Assembly (NCBI GenBank): GCA_024276595.1
Contig: JAJRWW010000263.1
Coordinates: 1 to 6,931, forward strand
Direction: 5' to 3'
Source: Myxococcota bacterium
GTDB taxonomy: Bacteria > Myxococcota_A > Polyangia > HGW-17 > JAJRWW01
Length of the DNA stretch: 6,931 bases
Part shown: positions 1 to 6,692 of the stretch, one piece after another
Position numbering within the stretch: position 1 is the stretch's first letter
How the letters are laid out: each line of letters opens with the position of its first letter
Notes under the pieces: model-generated
Database searches by the model: none
What the model saw: the letters and a program-made list of their open reading frames with translations, nothing else
What the model was told of the DNA's origin: nothing
Translations under genes and position numbers: made by a program

Positions 1-13
1 GGGGCTGACCGGG

Positions 14-628
14 GTGAAGGAGCAGATGTTCGCTGTCTCTCCCTGGCCGGCGGGGCTCTCCCGTCTCGGCGGAGGGCCTCTCGGGATGGGCTCCTTCACG
101 GTGGCCCAGTGCGGGGGTCCAGCCGCGCCCGCGTGTGGGGCCCCCACCGCGCCCGCTGTGGCTCCTCCTCCGGCGCCTCCCGCCGCCCCGGCTTACGCTC
201 GCCCCACCAGCCGCGCCATGTATCCCCGCAGGGGCCTGATGATCACCGGCTGGGTGATGCTGGGCTCCTCGTGGCTGCTGGCGAGCCTCATAGGCGCCGT
301 CCAGATCGACGTCTGCGATGTGATTCAAGACACCCAGTGCAGGACCCTCGGCAAGACTCTCATCATCCCGGTTGCTGGCCCCTTCGTCGCCATGATCTAC
401 GCACCGTCAGCCTCTCAAAGGTGGGGCCTGGCGGTGCTCGGAGTGAGCGAGGTGCTGGGCCTCATCATGGGCATCATCGGCACCGTTCAGCACGCGGCCG
501 ACAAGGCCTCTGCCCGGCGCGGGGTAGCCCTGGGATCCGGTTGGCGCATGGACGTGGGCGCGGTCTCCTCGGTTCGCCCCGGCGGTGTCCCCACGCCCAC
601 CCTCCAGCTCAGCACCAGCCTCAGGTAG
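14..628 (+). CDS. Small predicted membrane protein with Pro/Ala-rich N-terminus; start uncertain, possibly 5'-partial
   Basis: Unrecognised function. Counted from the GTG at 14 it has 204 residues. Residues 34-66 are rich in Pro and Ala. Three hydrophobic segments follow: about 74-97, 114-130 (containing IPVAGPF at 118-124) and 137-157. Two cysteines, C101 and C109, lie in the loop between the first two segments and could form a disulfide. The tail (about 170-204) is polar and ends TLQLSTSLR. This layout (Pro/Ala linker, hydrophobic block, loop with spaced Cys, P-x-x-GPF segment, short tail) resembles uncharacterised proteins common in myxobacteria, which usually begin with a signal peptide. 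No convincing signal peptide is visible here. The frame is open to the left edge, so the gene may start outside the window. Other starts are ATG 26 and ATG 86, the latter preceded by GGAGGG. Codons end mostly in G/C, which supports a real gene. It is separated from the next gene by 228 bases and has no evident functional link to it. Confidence 0.6.
   Translation: MKEQMFAVSPWPAGLSRLGGGPLGMGSFTVAQCGGPAAPACGAPTAPAVAPPPAPPAAPAYARPTSRAMYPRRGLMITGWVMLGSSWLLASLIGAVQIDVCDVIQDTQCRTLGKTLIIPVAGPFVAMIYAPSASQRWGLAVLGVSEVLGLIMGIIGTVQHAADKASARRGVALGSGWRMDVGAVSSVRPGGVPTPTLQLSTSLR
71..76 (+). promoter_or_regulatory. Candidate ribosome binding site favouring an internal start at 86
   Basis: GGAGGG lies nine bases upstream of the in-frame ATG at 86. 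This is better placed than the AAGGAG at 17-22, which sits only three bases before ATG 26. If used, the membrane protein would begin MGSFTV and have 180 residues. GC-rich DNA produces such matches by chance, so this is only a hint about the start. Confidence 0.25.
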
Positions 629-693
629 CCGAGGCGAGAGCTCACCTGTTGCTCGAGACGCCCTGACGGCCAGTGCGGCCAGGATTTCCTTGA

Positions 694-732
694 TCCCGGA
701 CCAATCGTGATGCGGGGGGCTTGCGTCCGGGA
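694..732. repeat. 8-bp perfect inverted repeat upstream of the activase gene
   Basis: TCCCGGAC (694-701) and GTCCGGGA (725-732) are perfect reverse complements separated by 23 bases. No T-run follows, so it does not look like an intrinsic terminator. The right arm overlaps the possible -35 element at 721-726, so it could be an operator or an RNA hairpin. A match of this length may also arise by chance in GC-rich DNA. Apart from this and the candidate promoter, nothing else is evident in the 629-856 gap. Confidence 0.25.
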
Positions 733-747
733 CCGAGCTGATATACG
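721..747 (+). promoter_or_regulatory. Weak candidate sigma70-like promoter for the activase gene
   Basis: TTGCGT (721-726) and TATACG (742-747) are spaced 15 bases apart, shorter than the usual 16-18. They lie in one of the few AT-richer patches of this leader, 110 bases before the ATG at 857. The -10-like element is the better half. It would give the activase gene a leader of about 100 bases. This rests on pattern matching only. Confidence 0.25.
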
Positions 748-856
748 AGTAGATGGTTTTTGGACAGGCCTGGCTCGGCTGCCGCTCCAGGGAGCTGCCG
801 CCGGGCCTCCTACACAGGTCGCCCTCCTCGGGAGGACGCGGTCACGGCGCGGGACA

Positions 857-3800
857 ATGACGGAAGAGACCCTCGGCATTGACATCGGTTCCACGACAAT
901 CAAGCTCTGCCTCCTCTCCGAGGCGGGGGACCACCGCCAGCAGGTGCTCGCCCATGACGGGGATCTCCCCAAGACCCTGACCCTGCTGATGGACCGCATG
1001 GGGCTGGGCTCGCCCGGGCCCGTACGGGGCCTCGTCACTGGAACCGAGGGGCGCCACAGGATAGCGCTCCCCGAGGTCATTGCCGCGGTGACGGTGGAGG
1101 CCGCCCTGGACGCCCTGGGGCTGGCTCCACGCGCCGTGGTCTCCATGGGCGGTGAGGACCTGGTGGTTTACGTGCTCAGCTCCCAGGGGCGCATCGTCAA
1201 CACCTACTCCGGCAACAAGTGCGCCTCGGGCACCGGGGAGTTCTTCCGCCAGCAGCTCGGCAGGATGGACCTGCGGTTGGAGGACATCGACGACGTGTGC
1301 CGGGGTGCTTGCGCCCATCCCCTCTCCTCCCGCTGCTCGGTGTTCATGAAGTCCGACTGCACCCACCGCCTCAACAAGGGAGAGTCCACCAAGGGCGACA
1401 TCGCCCTCTCCCTTTCGAAAGTGATGGCCGACAAGGTGGCCGAGTTCCTCACAAAGGCCAAGCTCACCTCCGGCCAGGTGGTGCTCGTGGGGGGCGTCAC
1501 CCAAAACCGCTTCCTGGTGGATTTCGTCCGGGAGAAGAGCCCTGGAATCGAGTTCCTGGTCCCCGAGGAGACCTCCTTCTTCGAGGCCTTCGGGGCGGCG
1601 CACCTGGCCCGTGAGAGGGGGGTGGCTCTGCCCCAGGAGGGCCTGGTGAAGCCGGGCTCGGGGCTCATCTTCAAGAGCTTCTCTCCGCTCTCCGAGTCCG
1701 CAGACAGGGTGGTTCACGCCTCCTCTCGCAGGGGGCGCTTCGACCCCGACGCCCGGTACGTGCTCGGGGTGGATGGCGGCTCCACCACCACCAAGGTGGC
1801 CCTGGTGAACGCCGACACCATGGAGATCGTCGCGGAGCATTATGGCCGGACCCATGGCGACCCGGTGGCCGCGCTCAAGGATTGCCTCCGCGAGGTGAAA
1901 AAGCAGCTTCACGGGGCTCGCCCCAAGATCCGGCTGGTGGCCACCACGGGCTCCTCCCGTGAGCTGCTGGGTGTGTTTCTGGAGACGGTGGGGGTCTACA
2001 ACGAGATCATCGCCCACACGGTGGGCACCACCTACTTCCAGAAGGAGGTGGACACCATCTTCGAGATAGGCGGCCAGGACGCCAAGTACGTTCACATCAA
2101 CAACGGGGTGCCCATCGACTACGCCATGAACGAGGCCTGCTCGGCGGGCACTGGCTCGTTCCTGGAGGAGTCGGCCGCGGGCGACCTGAGCATCCAGACC
2201 GCGCCCGAGATCGGCCCCATCGCCCTCGATGCGGCGGCGCCGCTGAAGTTCGGAGAGCACTGCTCCGCGTTCATCAACTCGGACATTCGCAAGGCCATCG
2301 GGCAGGGCGCCCGGCGGGAGGACATCGTCGCGGGGCTCGTCTTTTCCATTGTGGCCAACTACCTCAACAGGGTGGTGGGCAATCGAGCAATCGGAGATCA
2401 CATCGTGCTCCAGGGGGGCGTCGCCAAGAACCCGGCCGTGCCCCTGGCCTTTGCGCAGATGACCGGCAAGACCATCACCGTGCCCCCCGACCCCGAGCTC
2501 ATGGGCTGCTTTGGCGTGGCCCGCCTGGTGCTGCAGAAGGAGGAGGATGGGCTCATGGAGCCGGGGGACTTCGACCTGGATGAGCTGATGGCCAAGGAGA
2601 TCGTCTATCGGGACGAGTTTCTCTGCAAGTCGTGCGAGAACCTCTGCTCCATCCGACGCCTGGAGGTTGGGGGCAAGCGTTACCCCTTTGGGGGGCGCTG
2701 CTCCAAGTGGACCAACCAGCGCAAGAGGCGGAAGCTCCACGCCGACGAGATCATCGACTACACCCAGGAGCGGACGCGCATGCTCTTCGAGGAGTTTGCC
2801 CCGCCGGCGGAGTCTCTCCTCAGGCGCACCTCCGCCGTGGTGGGGATCCCCATGGCCTTCTCGGTGCACTCCGTGTGGCCTCTGTACTCCTGGTTCTTCC
2901 ACAGCCTGGGGGTGGAGGTGCAGACCTCCACGAGGGTTCTGCCCGAGGGTATCGCCAGGCAGGAGAGCAGCTACTGCTTCCCCACCGAGATAGCCCACGG
3001 CGCCATCCAGGATGTGATGGACAAGGGCGTGGACTACCTGTTTCTGCCCCACTTCAGGGACATGCCCAGCACCGAGGATGTGCACGCCTGCGTGTGCCCC
3101 TTGACCCAGGGGCTGCCCTTCTTCGCCCGCCACGCCTTCGGGCTGAGTGATGAGCAGGTGCTGCGTCCCCTGGTCTCCCTGGGGGAGGGGTTCGAGACCA
3201 GCCGTGGCGCTTTCGAAGACGTTGCCGTCGCCCTCGGCTTCTCCCGCGCGGCAGGGAGCAGCGCCTACGACAAGGGCGTGGAGATGTATCAACGCTTCCT
3301 TTCAGCCTATGGAGAGCTGGGCGCCCGGGTGCTGGAGGAGGTGGCCGACAATCCGGACCGCGTGTACGTGGCGCTGCTGGGGCGGCCCTACAACGCCTTT
3401 ACGCGCGACGCCAACATGGGGATCCCGCGCAAGTTCACGTCCCAGGGGGTGACGGTGATCCCCTTTGACATGATCTACTCTCCGGACGCCAATATTCCGC
3501 CCAACAACTACTGGTACTACGGCCAGCAGAACATGAAGGCGGTGAGGCGAGTCAAGGAGGTGGACAACCTCTACCTGGCCTGGGTCTCCAACTTCTCCTG
3601 TGCGCCGGACTCGTTCATGCTGCACTATGTGCGCTGGCTCATGGGGCAGAAGCCCTACCTGGTGCTGGAGATTGACTCCCACACGGCCGACGCTGGGCTG
3701 GACACCCGGGTGGAGGCGTTCTTGGACATTGTCCAGAGCTATCGTCGCCACGTGACCCCCGTGGAGGAGAGGCCCTTTGAGCGTCGCTACCACGTGGTCC

Positions 3801-5164
3801 TGAAGGAGGAGTTCTGCGACATAGTGGATCGCGTCACCTCGGAGCGGCTGGACATCCGGGATCCGCGAGTGCACCTCATCTGGCCTCCCATGGGCGACCT
3901 CTCCACCGAGGTAATGAACGTGGCCTCCCAGCGCCAGGGGATCCACTCCACGCACCTTCCCCTGCCGGACATCCACTCCACCCAGCTCGCGCGCAACGTC
4001 GCGTCTGGCAAGGAGTGCATCCCGGCGCTGCTGGTGCTAGGTTCCATCCTGAAGTTCTTCCAGACCCACTCGCCGGACAGGGGGGATCAGCTCTACCTGG
4101 TGTTCGTTCCCTCCACCCTTGGGCCCTGCCGCACCGGGCAGTACTACGTGTTCTTCGAGCGGCTCTTCGAGGAGATGGGCTGGGAGAACGTGGTGCTCAT
4201 GGTGGCCAACTCCGAGAACTCCTACAGGGAGATGGGGGCAACCTTCAGCCAGGACGTCTGGCGGGCGCTGGTGCTGGGAGACTACTTCTCGGACATGCGC
4301 AACGCTCTGCGGCTGCTGGCCAGGGACCCGGGCCAGGCCATGGCAGAGTTCGAGGCGGTGTGGCGCAACGTGCTGCGATCCTTCAAGGTGGGCCCAAAGG
4401 CCCTGGAGGAGGAGCTGCGCTTGGCGGCGGACCGCCTCTCCGCCATCGCGCGCAAGGGGAGGCTCGAGGATCTCAAGAAGGTGCTCATCGTGGGAGAGAT
4501 CTACGTGCGCCGCGACAACTTCTCGGTGGAGGAGGTCTCCGAGATGCTCATGGAGCTGGGCATCTACCCGAAGGTCACCGGGGTGACCGAGTGGTTCCAC
4601 TACACCGACTTCGCAAGGAAGTACATCATGGAGGGGCGGCGCAGGCGCGACGGCTGGCTGCGCACCCTCCTCGACGGTGGCCTCAAGGATGAGGCCGTCT
4701 ACCTGGTGGAGAAGTACTGGAAGCACGCCGTGGAGGAGAAGATCGCGGGGATCCTCAGGCCCACCGGGCTCGTACCCCATGTCCCCCACAACATGGGCGA
4801 GATAATCGGCGAGGGCCAAAAAGACTTCGTGGACCCCGAGCTGGAGAGCGAGGCCACCGTCTCCCCGGCGGTGGGGGCGGCAGCCATGAGAGAGGGCTAC
4901 AGTGGGGTGGCCATCATCGCCCCCTTCGGCTGCCTGCCCGGGAGGCTCATCGAGGGGGTCTACGCCCCCTGGGCCAAGGCCAGGGACTATCCGGTGCTGG
5001 CGCTGGAGAACGACGGCCAGCCCTATCCGCCCAACATCACATCTCGCATCGAGGTGTTTGCTCACAACGTTCTGCGATTCGAGCCCACCGATCGCACCGC
5101 CCAGGCGGTGTTTTGGCAGAAGCTGGCGGCACGAGCAGGCCTCTCCATGTTCCTGGGGCACTAG
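857..5164 (+). CDS. Giant fused acyl-CoA dehydratase activase / HgdB-like protein (two BadF-type ATPase domains, DUF2229-like region)
   Basis: Intact 1435-residue protein, close to the usual length of these fusions. Domain 1 (about 5-255) has the ATPase phosphate loop GIDIGSTTIK (7-16), NKCASGTG with C122, C160 and GGVTQN (212-217). Domain 2 (about 300-560) repeats these: GVDGGSTTTK (304-313), C428 in EACSAGTG, C469 and GGVAKN (520-525). Next come a CX2CX3CX17C motif (C590, C593, C597, C615), a DUF2229-like region from about 660 (C707, C745, C747) and a HgdB-like part to the end (C915, C1054, C1091, C1359). Known activases couple ATP hydrolysis to low-potential electron transfer through an oxygen-sensitive [4Fe-4S] cluster held by such cysteines. 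This protein carries activase and acceptor-like parts in one chain and is probably cytoplasmic. The start is ATG 857 because the family motif begins there. The in-frame extension to GTG 707 adds 50 residues unlike the family, although no strong ribosome site precedes 857. The substrate is unknown; plasmalogen synthesis is one candidate. The domain call is firm, the reaction is not. Confidence 0.93.
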   Translation: MTEETLGIDIGSTTIKLCLLSEAGDHRQQVLAHDGDLPKTLTLLMDRMGLGSPGPVRGLVTGTEGRHRIALPEVIAAVTVEAALDALGLAPRAVVSMGGEDLVVYVLSSQGRIVNTYSGNKCASGTGEFFRQQLGRMDLRLEDIDDVCRGACAHPLSSRCSVFMKSDCTHRLNKGESTKGDIALSLSKVMADKVAEFLTKAKLTSGQVVLVGGVTQNRFLVDFVREKSPGIEFLVPEETSFFEAFGAAHLARERGVALPQEGLVKPGSGLIFKSFSPLSESADRVVHASSRRGRFDPDARYVLGVDGGSTTTKVALVNADTMEIVAEHYGRTHGDPVAALKDCLREVKKQLHGARPKIRLVATTGSSRELLGVFLETVGVYNEIIAHTVGTTYFQKEVDTIFEIGGQDAKYVHINNGVPIDYAMNEACSAGTGSFLEESAAGDLSIQTAPEIGPIALDAAAPLKFGEHCSAFINSDIRKAIGQGARREDIVAGLVFSIVANYLNRVVGNRAIGDHIVLQGGVAKNPAVPLAFAQMTGKTITVPPDPELMGCFGVARLVLQKEEDGLMEPGDFDLDELMAKEIVYRDEFLCKSCENLCSIRRLEVGGKRYPFGGRCSKWTNQRKRRKLHADEIIDYTQERTRMLFEEFAPPAESLLRRTSAVVGIPMAFSVHSVWPLYSWFFHSLGVEVQTSTRVLPEGIARQESSYCFPTEIAHGAIQDVMDKGVDYLFLPHFRDMPSTEDVHACVCPLTQGLPFFARHAFGLSDEQVLRPLVSLGEGFETSRGAFEDVAVALGFSRAAGSSAYDKGVEMYQRFLSAYGELGARVLEEVADNPDRVYVALLGRPYNAFTRDANMGIPRKFTSQGVTVIPFDMIYSPDANIPPNNYWYYGQQNMKAVRRVKEVDNLYLAWVSNFSCAPDSFMLHYVRWLMGQKPYLVLEIDSHTADAGLDTRVEAFLDIVQSYRRHVTPVEERPFERRYHVVLKEEFCDIVDRVTSERLDIRDPRVHLIWPPMGDLSTEVMNVASQRQGIHSTHLPLPDIHSTQLARNVASGKECIPALLVLGSILKFFQTHSPDRGDQLYLVFVPSTLGPCRTGQYYVFFERLFEEMGWENVVLMVANSENSYREMGATFSQDVWRALVLGDYFSDMRNALRLLARDPGQAMAEFEAVWRNVLRSFKVGPKALEEELRLAADRLSAIARKGRLEDLKKVLIVGEIYVRRDNFSVEEVSEMLMELGIYPKVTGVTEWFHYTDFARKYIMEGRRRRDGWLRTLLDGGLKDEAVYLVEKYWKHAVEEKIAGILRPTGLVPHVPHNMGEIIGEGQKDFVDPELESEATVSPAVGAAAMREGYSGVAIIAPFGCLPGRLIEGVYAPWAKARDYPVLALENDGQPYPPNITSRIEVFAHNVLRFEPTDRTAQAVFWQKLAARAGLSMFLGH

Positions 5165-5172
5165 CCCGGTGT

Positions 5173-5200
5173 CCGAGCCGAGCCGAGCCGAGCCGAGCCG
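5173..5200 (+). repeat. CCGAG pentanucleotide tandem repeat (5 copies plus CCG) between the two main genes
   Basis: Five perfect CCGAG units and a partial sixth begin nine bases after the activase stop codon. Short inverted arms flank the run: GGTGT (5168-5172) and ACACC (5205-5209), extendable by CC/GG with one bulged C. They could place the repeat in the loop of a hairpin. No T-run follows, so this is not an obvious terminator. The repeat ends 30 bases before the ATG of the next gene, so copy-number change would alter leader length and not the reading frame. Confidence 0.85.
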
Positions 5201-5230
5201 CATCACACCCGGACCTCCCAGAGGAGACCC

Positions 5231-6607
5231 ATGGACAAGACAAGTAACGGCGAGCCCCATGTGACGAGCACGCCCGAGGGCGCTCGCAGGAGCACCGAGC
5301 ATCAGCGCAAGGTGGCGCGAGTGGTGGAGATGCTAAGGAGGCGCAAGAGCACCGCCCCCCTCTCCCGGCGCAAGCGGGTGGTCTCCCACCAGGTGCCCAA
5401 GGTAAACGACAAGAAGTACACCGACGACAAGATCGACCTGACGGACTTTGACGAGATAATCGAGGTGGACCTGGAGCGTCGCCTCTGCATCGCCGAGCCG
5501 GGGGTGCCCTTTTGCAAGGTGGTGGACCGCACGCTCCCCATGGGCCTTGTCCCAATCGTCGTGCCGGAGCTGAAGACCATCACCATCGGTGGGGCCGTGG
5601 CGGGCTGCTCCATCGAGTCCATGTCTTTTCAGTACGGGGGGTTTCACGACACCTGCCTGGAGTATGAGATCATCACCGCCACGGGGGACGTGCTCACCTG
5701 CACGCCTGACAACGAGCACTCGCTGATCTTCCAGATGATGCACGGTTCCTTTGGCACCGTGGGGATCCTGTCCCGGCTGGTGTTTCGGCTCATTCCGGCC
5801 AAGCCCTTCGTGCACCTGCGCCACGAGACCCACACCTCCATCGACAGCTACCTGGAGTCCATCTGGCGCCACTACGAGCTGCAGGACGTGGACTTCATGG
5901 ACGGGATCATCCACTCCAACACCCACCTGGCCCTGTGCGTGGGCGACTTCGTGGACGAGGCCCCCTACACCAACCGCTACGACTGGCTGAAGGTCTACTA
6001 CAAGTCCACCGCCGAGCGCCGGGAGGACTACTTCGAGACGCCCCACTACTTTTACCGCTACGACCAGGGCGTGACCAACGTGCACCCCAAGTCCTTCCTG
6101 GGTCGGCTGCTGTTGGGCAAGTTCCTGGGCTCCTCGGAGATCCTGAGGCTGGCCGAGAAGCTGCGCTGGCTGCTGCTGAGCGACGATCGCCCGGACGTGA
6201 CGGTGGACACCTTCCTGCCATACTCCAGGCTCAAGGACTTCCTGCTGTGGTACGAGCAGGACTTCAATCACTATCCCCTGTGGTGCGTGCCCTACCGTCG
6301 TGTGCACGACTACGAGTGGCTCACCCAGAGCTTTTGGAGCGCCATGAAGGACGAGCTCATGGTGGACATAGCCATCTACGGGATGAAGCAGCGGGGCAGC
6401 ACAAACTACTATCGCCTGATGGAGGAGAAGCTCCAGGAGCTGGGCGGGATCAAGACGCTGATCTCGTACAACTACTACTCCGAGGACGAGTTCTGGACCA
6501 TCTTCAACCGCCCCAACTTCGAGAAGGTCAAGGCGAGGACCGACCCCAACAACATCTTCAGGACCCTGTACGAGAAGACCTGCCAGGCATCCATGGGTCA
6601 GGGCTAG
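5231..6607 (+). CDS. FAD-binding oxidoreductase, DHCR24 / DIMINUTO-like
   Basis: 458 residues. It belongs to the FAD-linked oxidoreductase (VAO-type) family and resembles delta24-sterol reductase throughout. A basic N-terminus (about 20-55) is followed by DFDEIIEVD (72-80), the FAD-binding stretch around TIGGAVAGCSIES (118-130) and YGGFHD (135-140), and GSFGTVGILS (172-181) leading to RLIPAK (186-191). C-terminal DHCR24-like signatures are YPLWCVPYR (348-356), VDIAIYGMK (378-386), EDEFWTIFN (418-426) and LYEKTCQA (446-453). Known relatives reduce an isolated C=C bond with NADPH. Animal DHCR24 has an N-terminal membrane anchor; none is seen here, so a cytoplasmic or peripheral protein is likely. 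ATG 5231 has AGGAG at 5222-5226, a slightly close spacing of four bases. It starts 66 bases after the activase stop on the same strand with no clear terminator between, so co-transcription is likely. The family call is firm. The substrate is open: sterol, another isoprenoid or an unsaturated ether lipid. Confidence 0.9.
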   Translation: MDKTSNGEPHVTSTPEGARRSTEHQRKVARVVEMLRRRKSTAPLSRRKRVVSHQVPKVNDKKYTDDKIDLTDFDEIIEVDLERRLCIAEPGVPFCKVVDRTLPMGLVPIVVPELKTITIGGAVAGCSIESMSFQYGGFHDTCLEYEIITATGDVLTCTPDNEHSLIFQMMHGSFGTVGILSRLVFRLIPAKPFVHLRHETHTSIDSYLESIWRHYELQDVDFMDGIIHSNTHLALCVGDFVDEAPYTNRYDWLKVYYKSTAERREDYFETPHYFYRYDQGVTNVHPKSFLGRLLLGKFLGSSEILRLAEKLRWLLLSDDRPDVTVDTFLPYSRLKDFLLWYEQDFNHYPLWCVPYRRVHDYEWLTQSFWSAMKDELMVDIAIYGMKQRGSTNYYRLMEEKLQELGGIKTLISYNYYSEDEFWTIFNRPNFEKVKARTDPNNIFRTLYEKTCQASMGQG

Positions 6608-6629
6608 CAGGCCTCGGATCTCGCCCGCC

Positions 6630-6670
6630 AGGTGGAGGCGTGTCTGCCAGCACGGCCTCGAACCTCTTTT
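6630..6670 (+). terminator. Probable Rho-independent terminator after the oxidoreductase gene
   Basis: The core stem is GAGGCGTG (6635-6642) against CACGGCCTC (6651-6659), with one bulged G and an eight-base loop. AGGT (6630-6633) and ACCT (6662-6665) can extend it past a small internal mismatch. CTTTT (6666-6670) follows directly. It starts 22 bases after the stop at 6607 and lies between convergent genes. The T-run is short and is on the + side only, so it fits the end of the activase-oxidoreductase unit. It does not fit the convergent gene. Confidence 0.5.
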
Positions 6671-6692
6671 CGGGGTAGTCGTTTCCGCCGCT

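Noticed and set aside
630..662. Possible terminator hairpin after the membrane protein gene (GGCG/CGCC and GAGC/GCTC arms)
   Set aside because: The arms are short and interrupted, and no T-run follows.
664..680. GACGGCCAGTG, resembling part of a cloning-vector primer site
   Set aside because: Only 11 bases match and no adjoining vector sequence is present, so it is most likely coincidence.
707..856. N-terminal extension of the activase from GTG 707
   Set aside because: The 50 added residues are rich in Arg and Gly and unlike the family, whose conserved sequence begins at the ATG at 857.
842..3292. 816-residue open frame on the - strand opposite the activase gene
   Set aside because: Its translation is rich in His, Gly, Leu and Val, as expected from the antisense of G/C-ending codons. 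It has no recognisable motif and lies fully against a strongly supported gene.
4037..5302. 421-residue open frame on the - strand
   Set aside because: Antisense shadow of the activase C-terminus with the same biased composition; it also runs through the CCGAG repeat.
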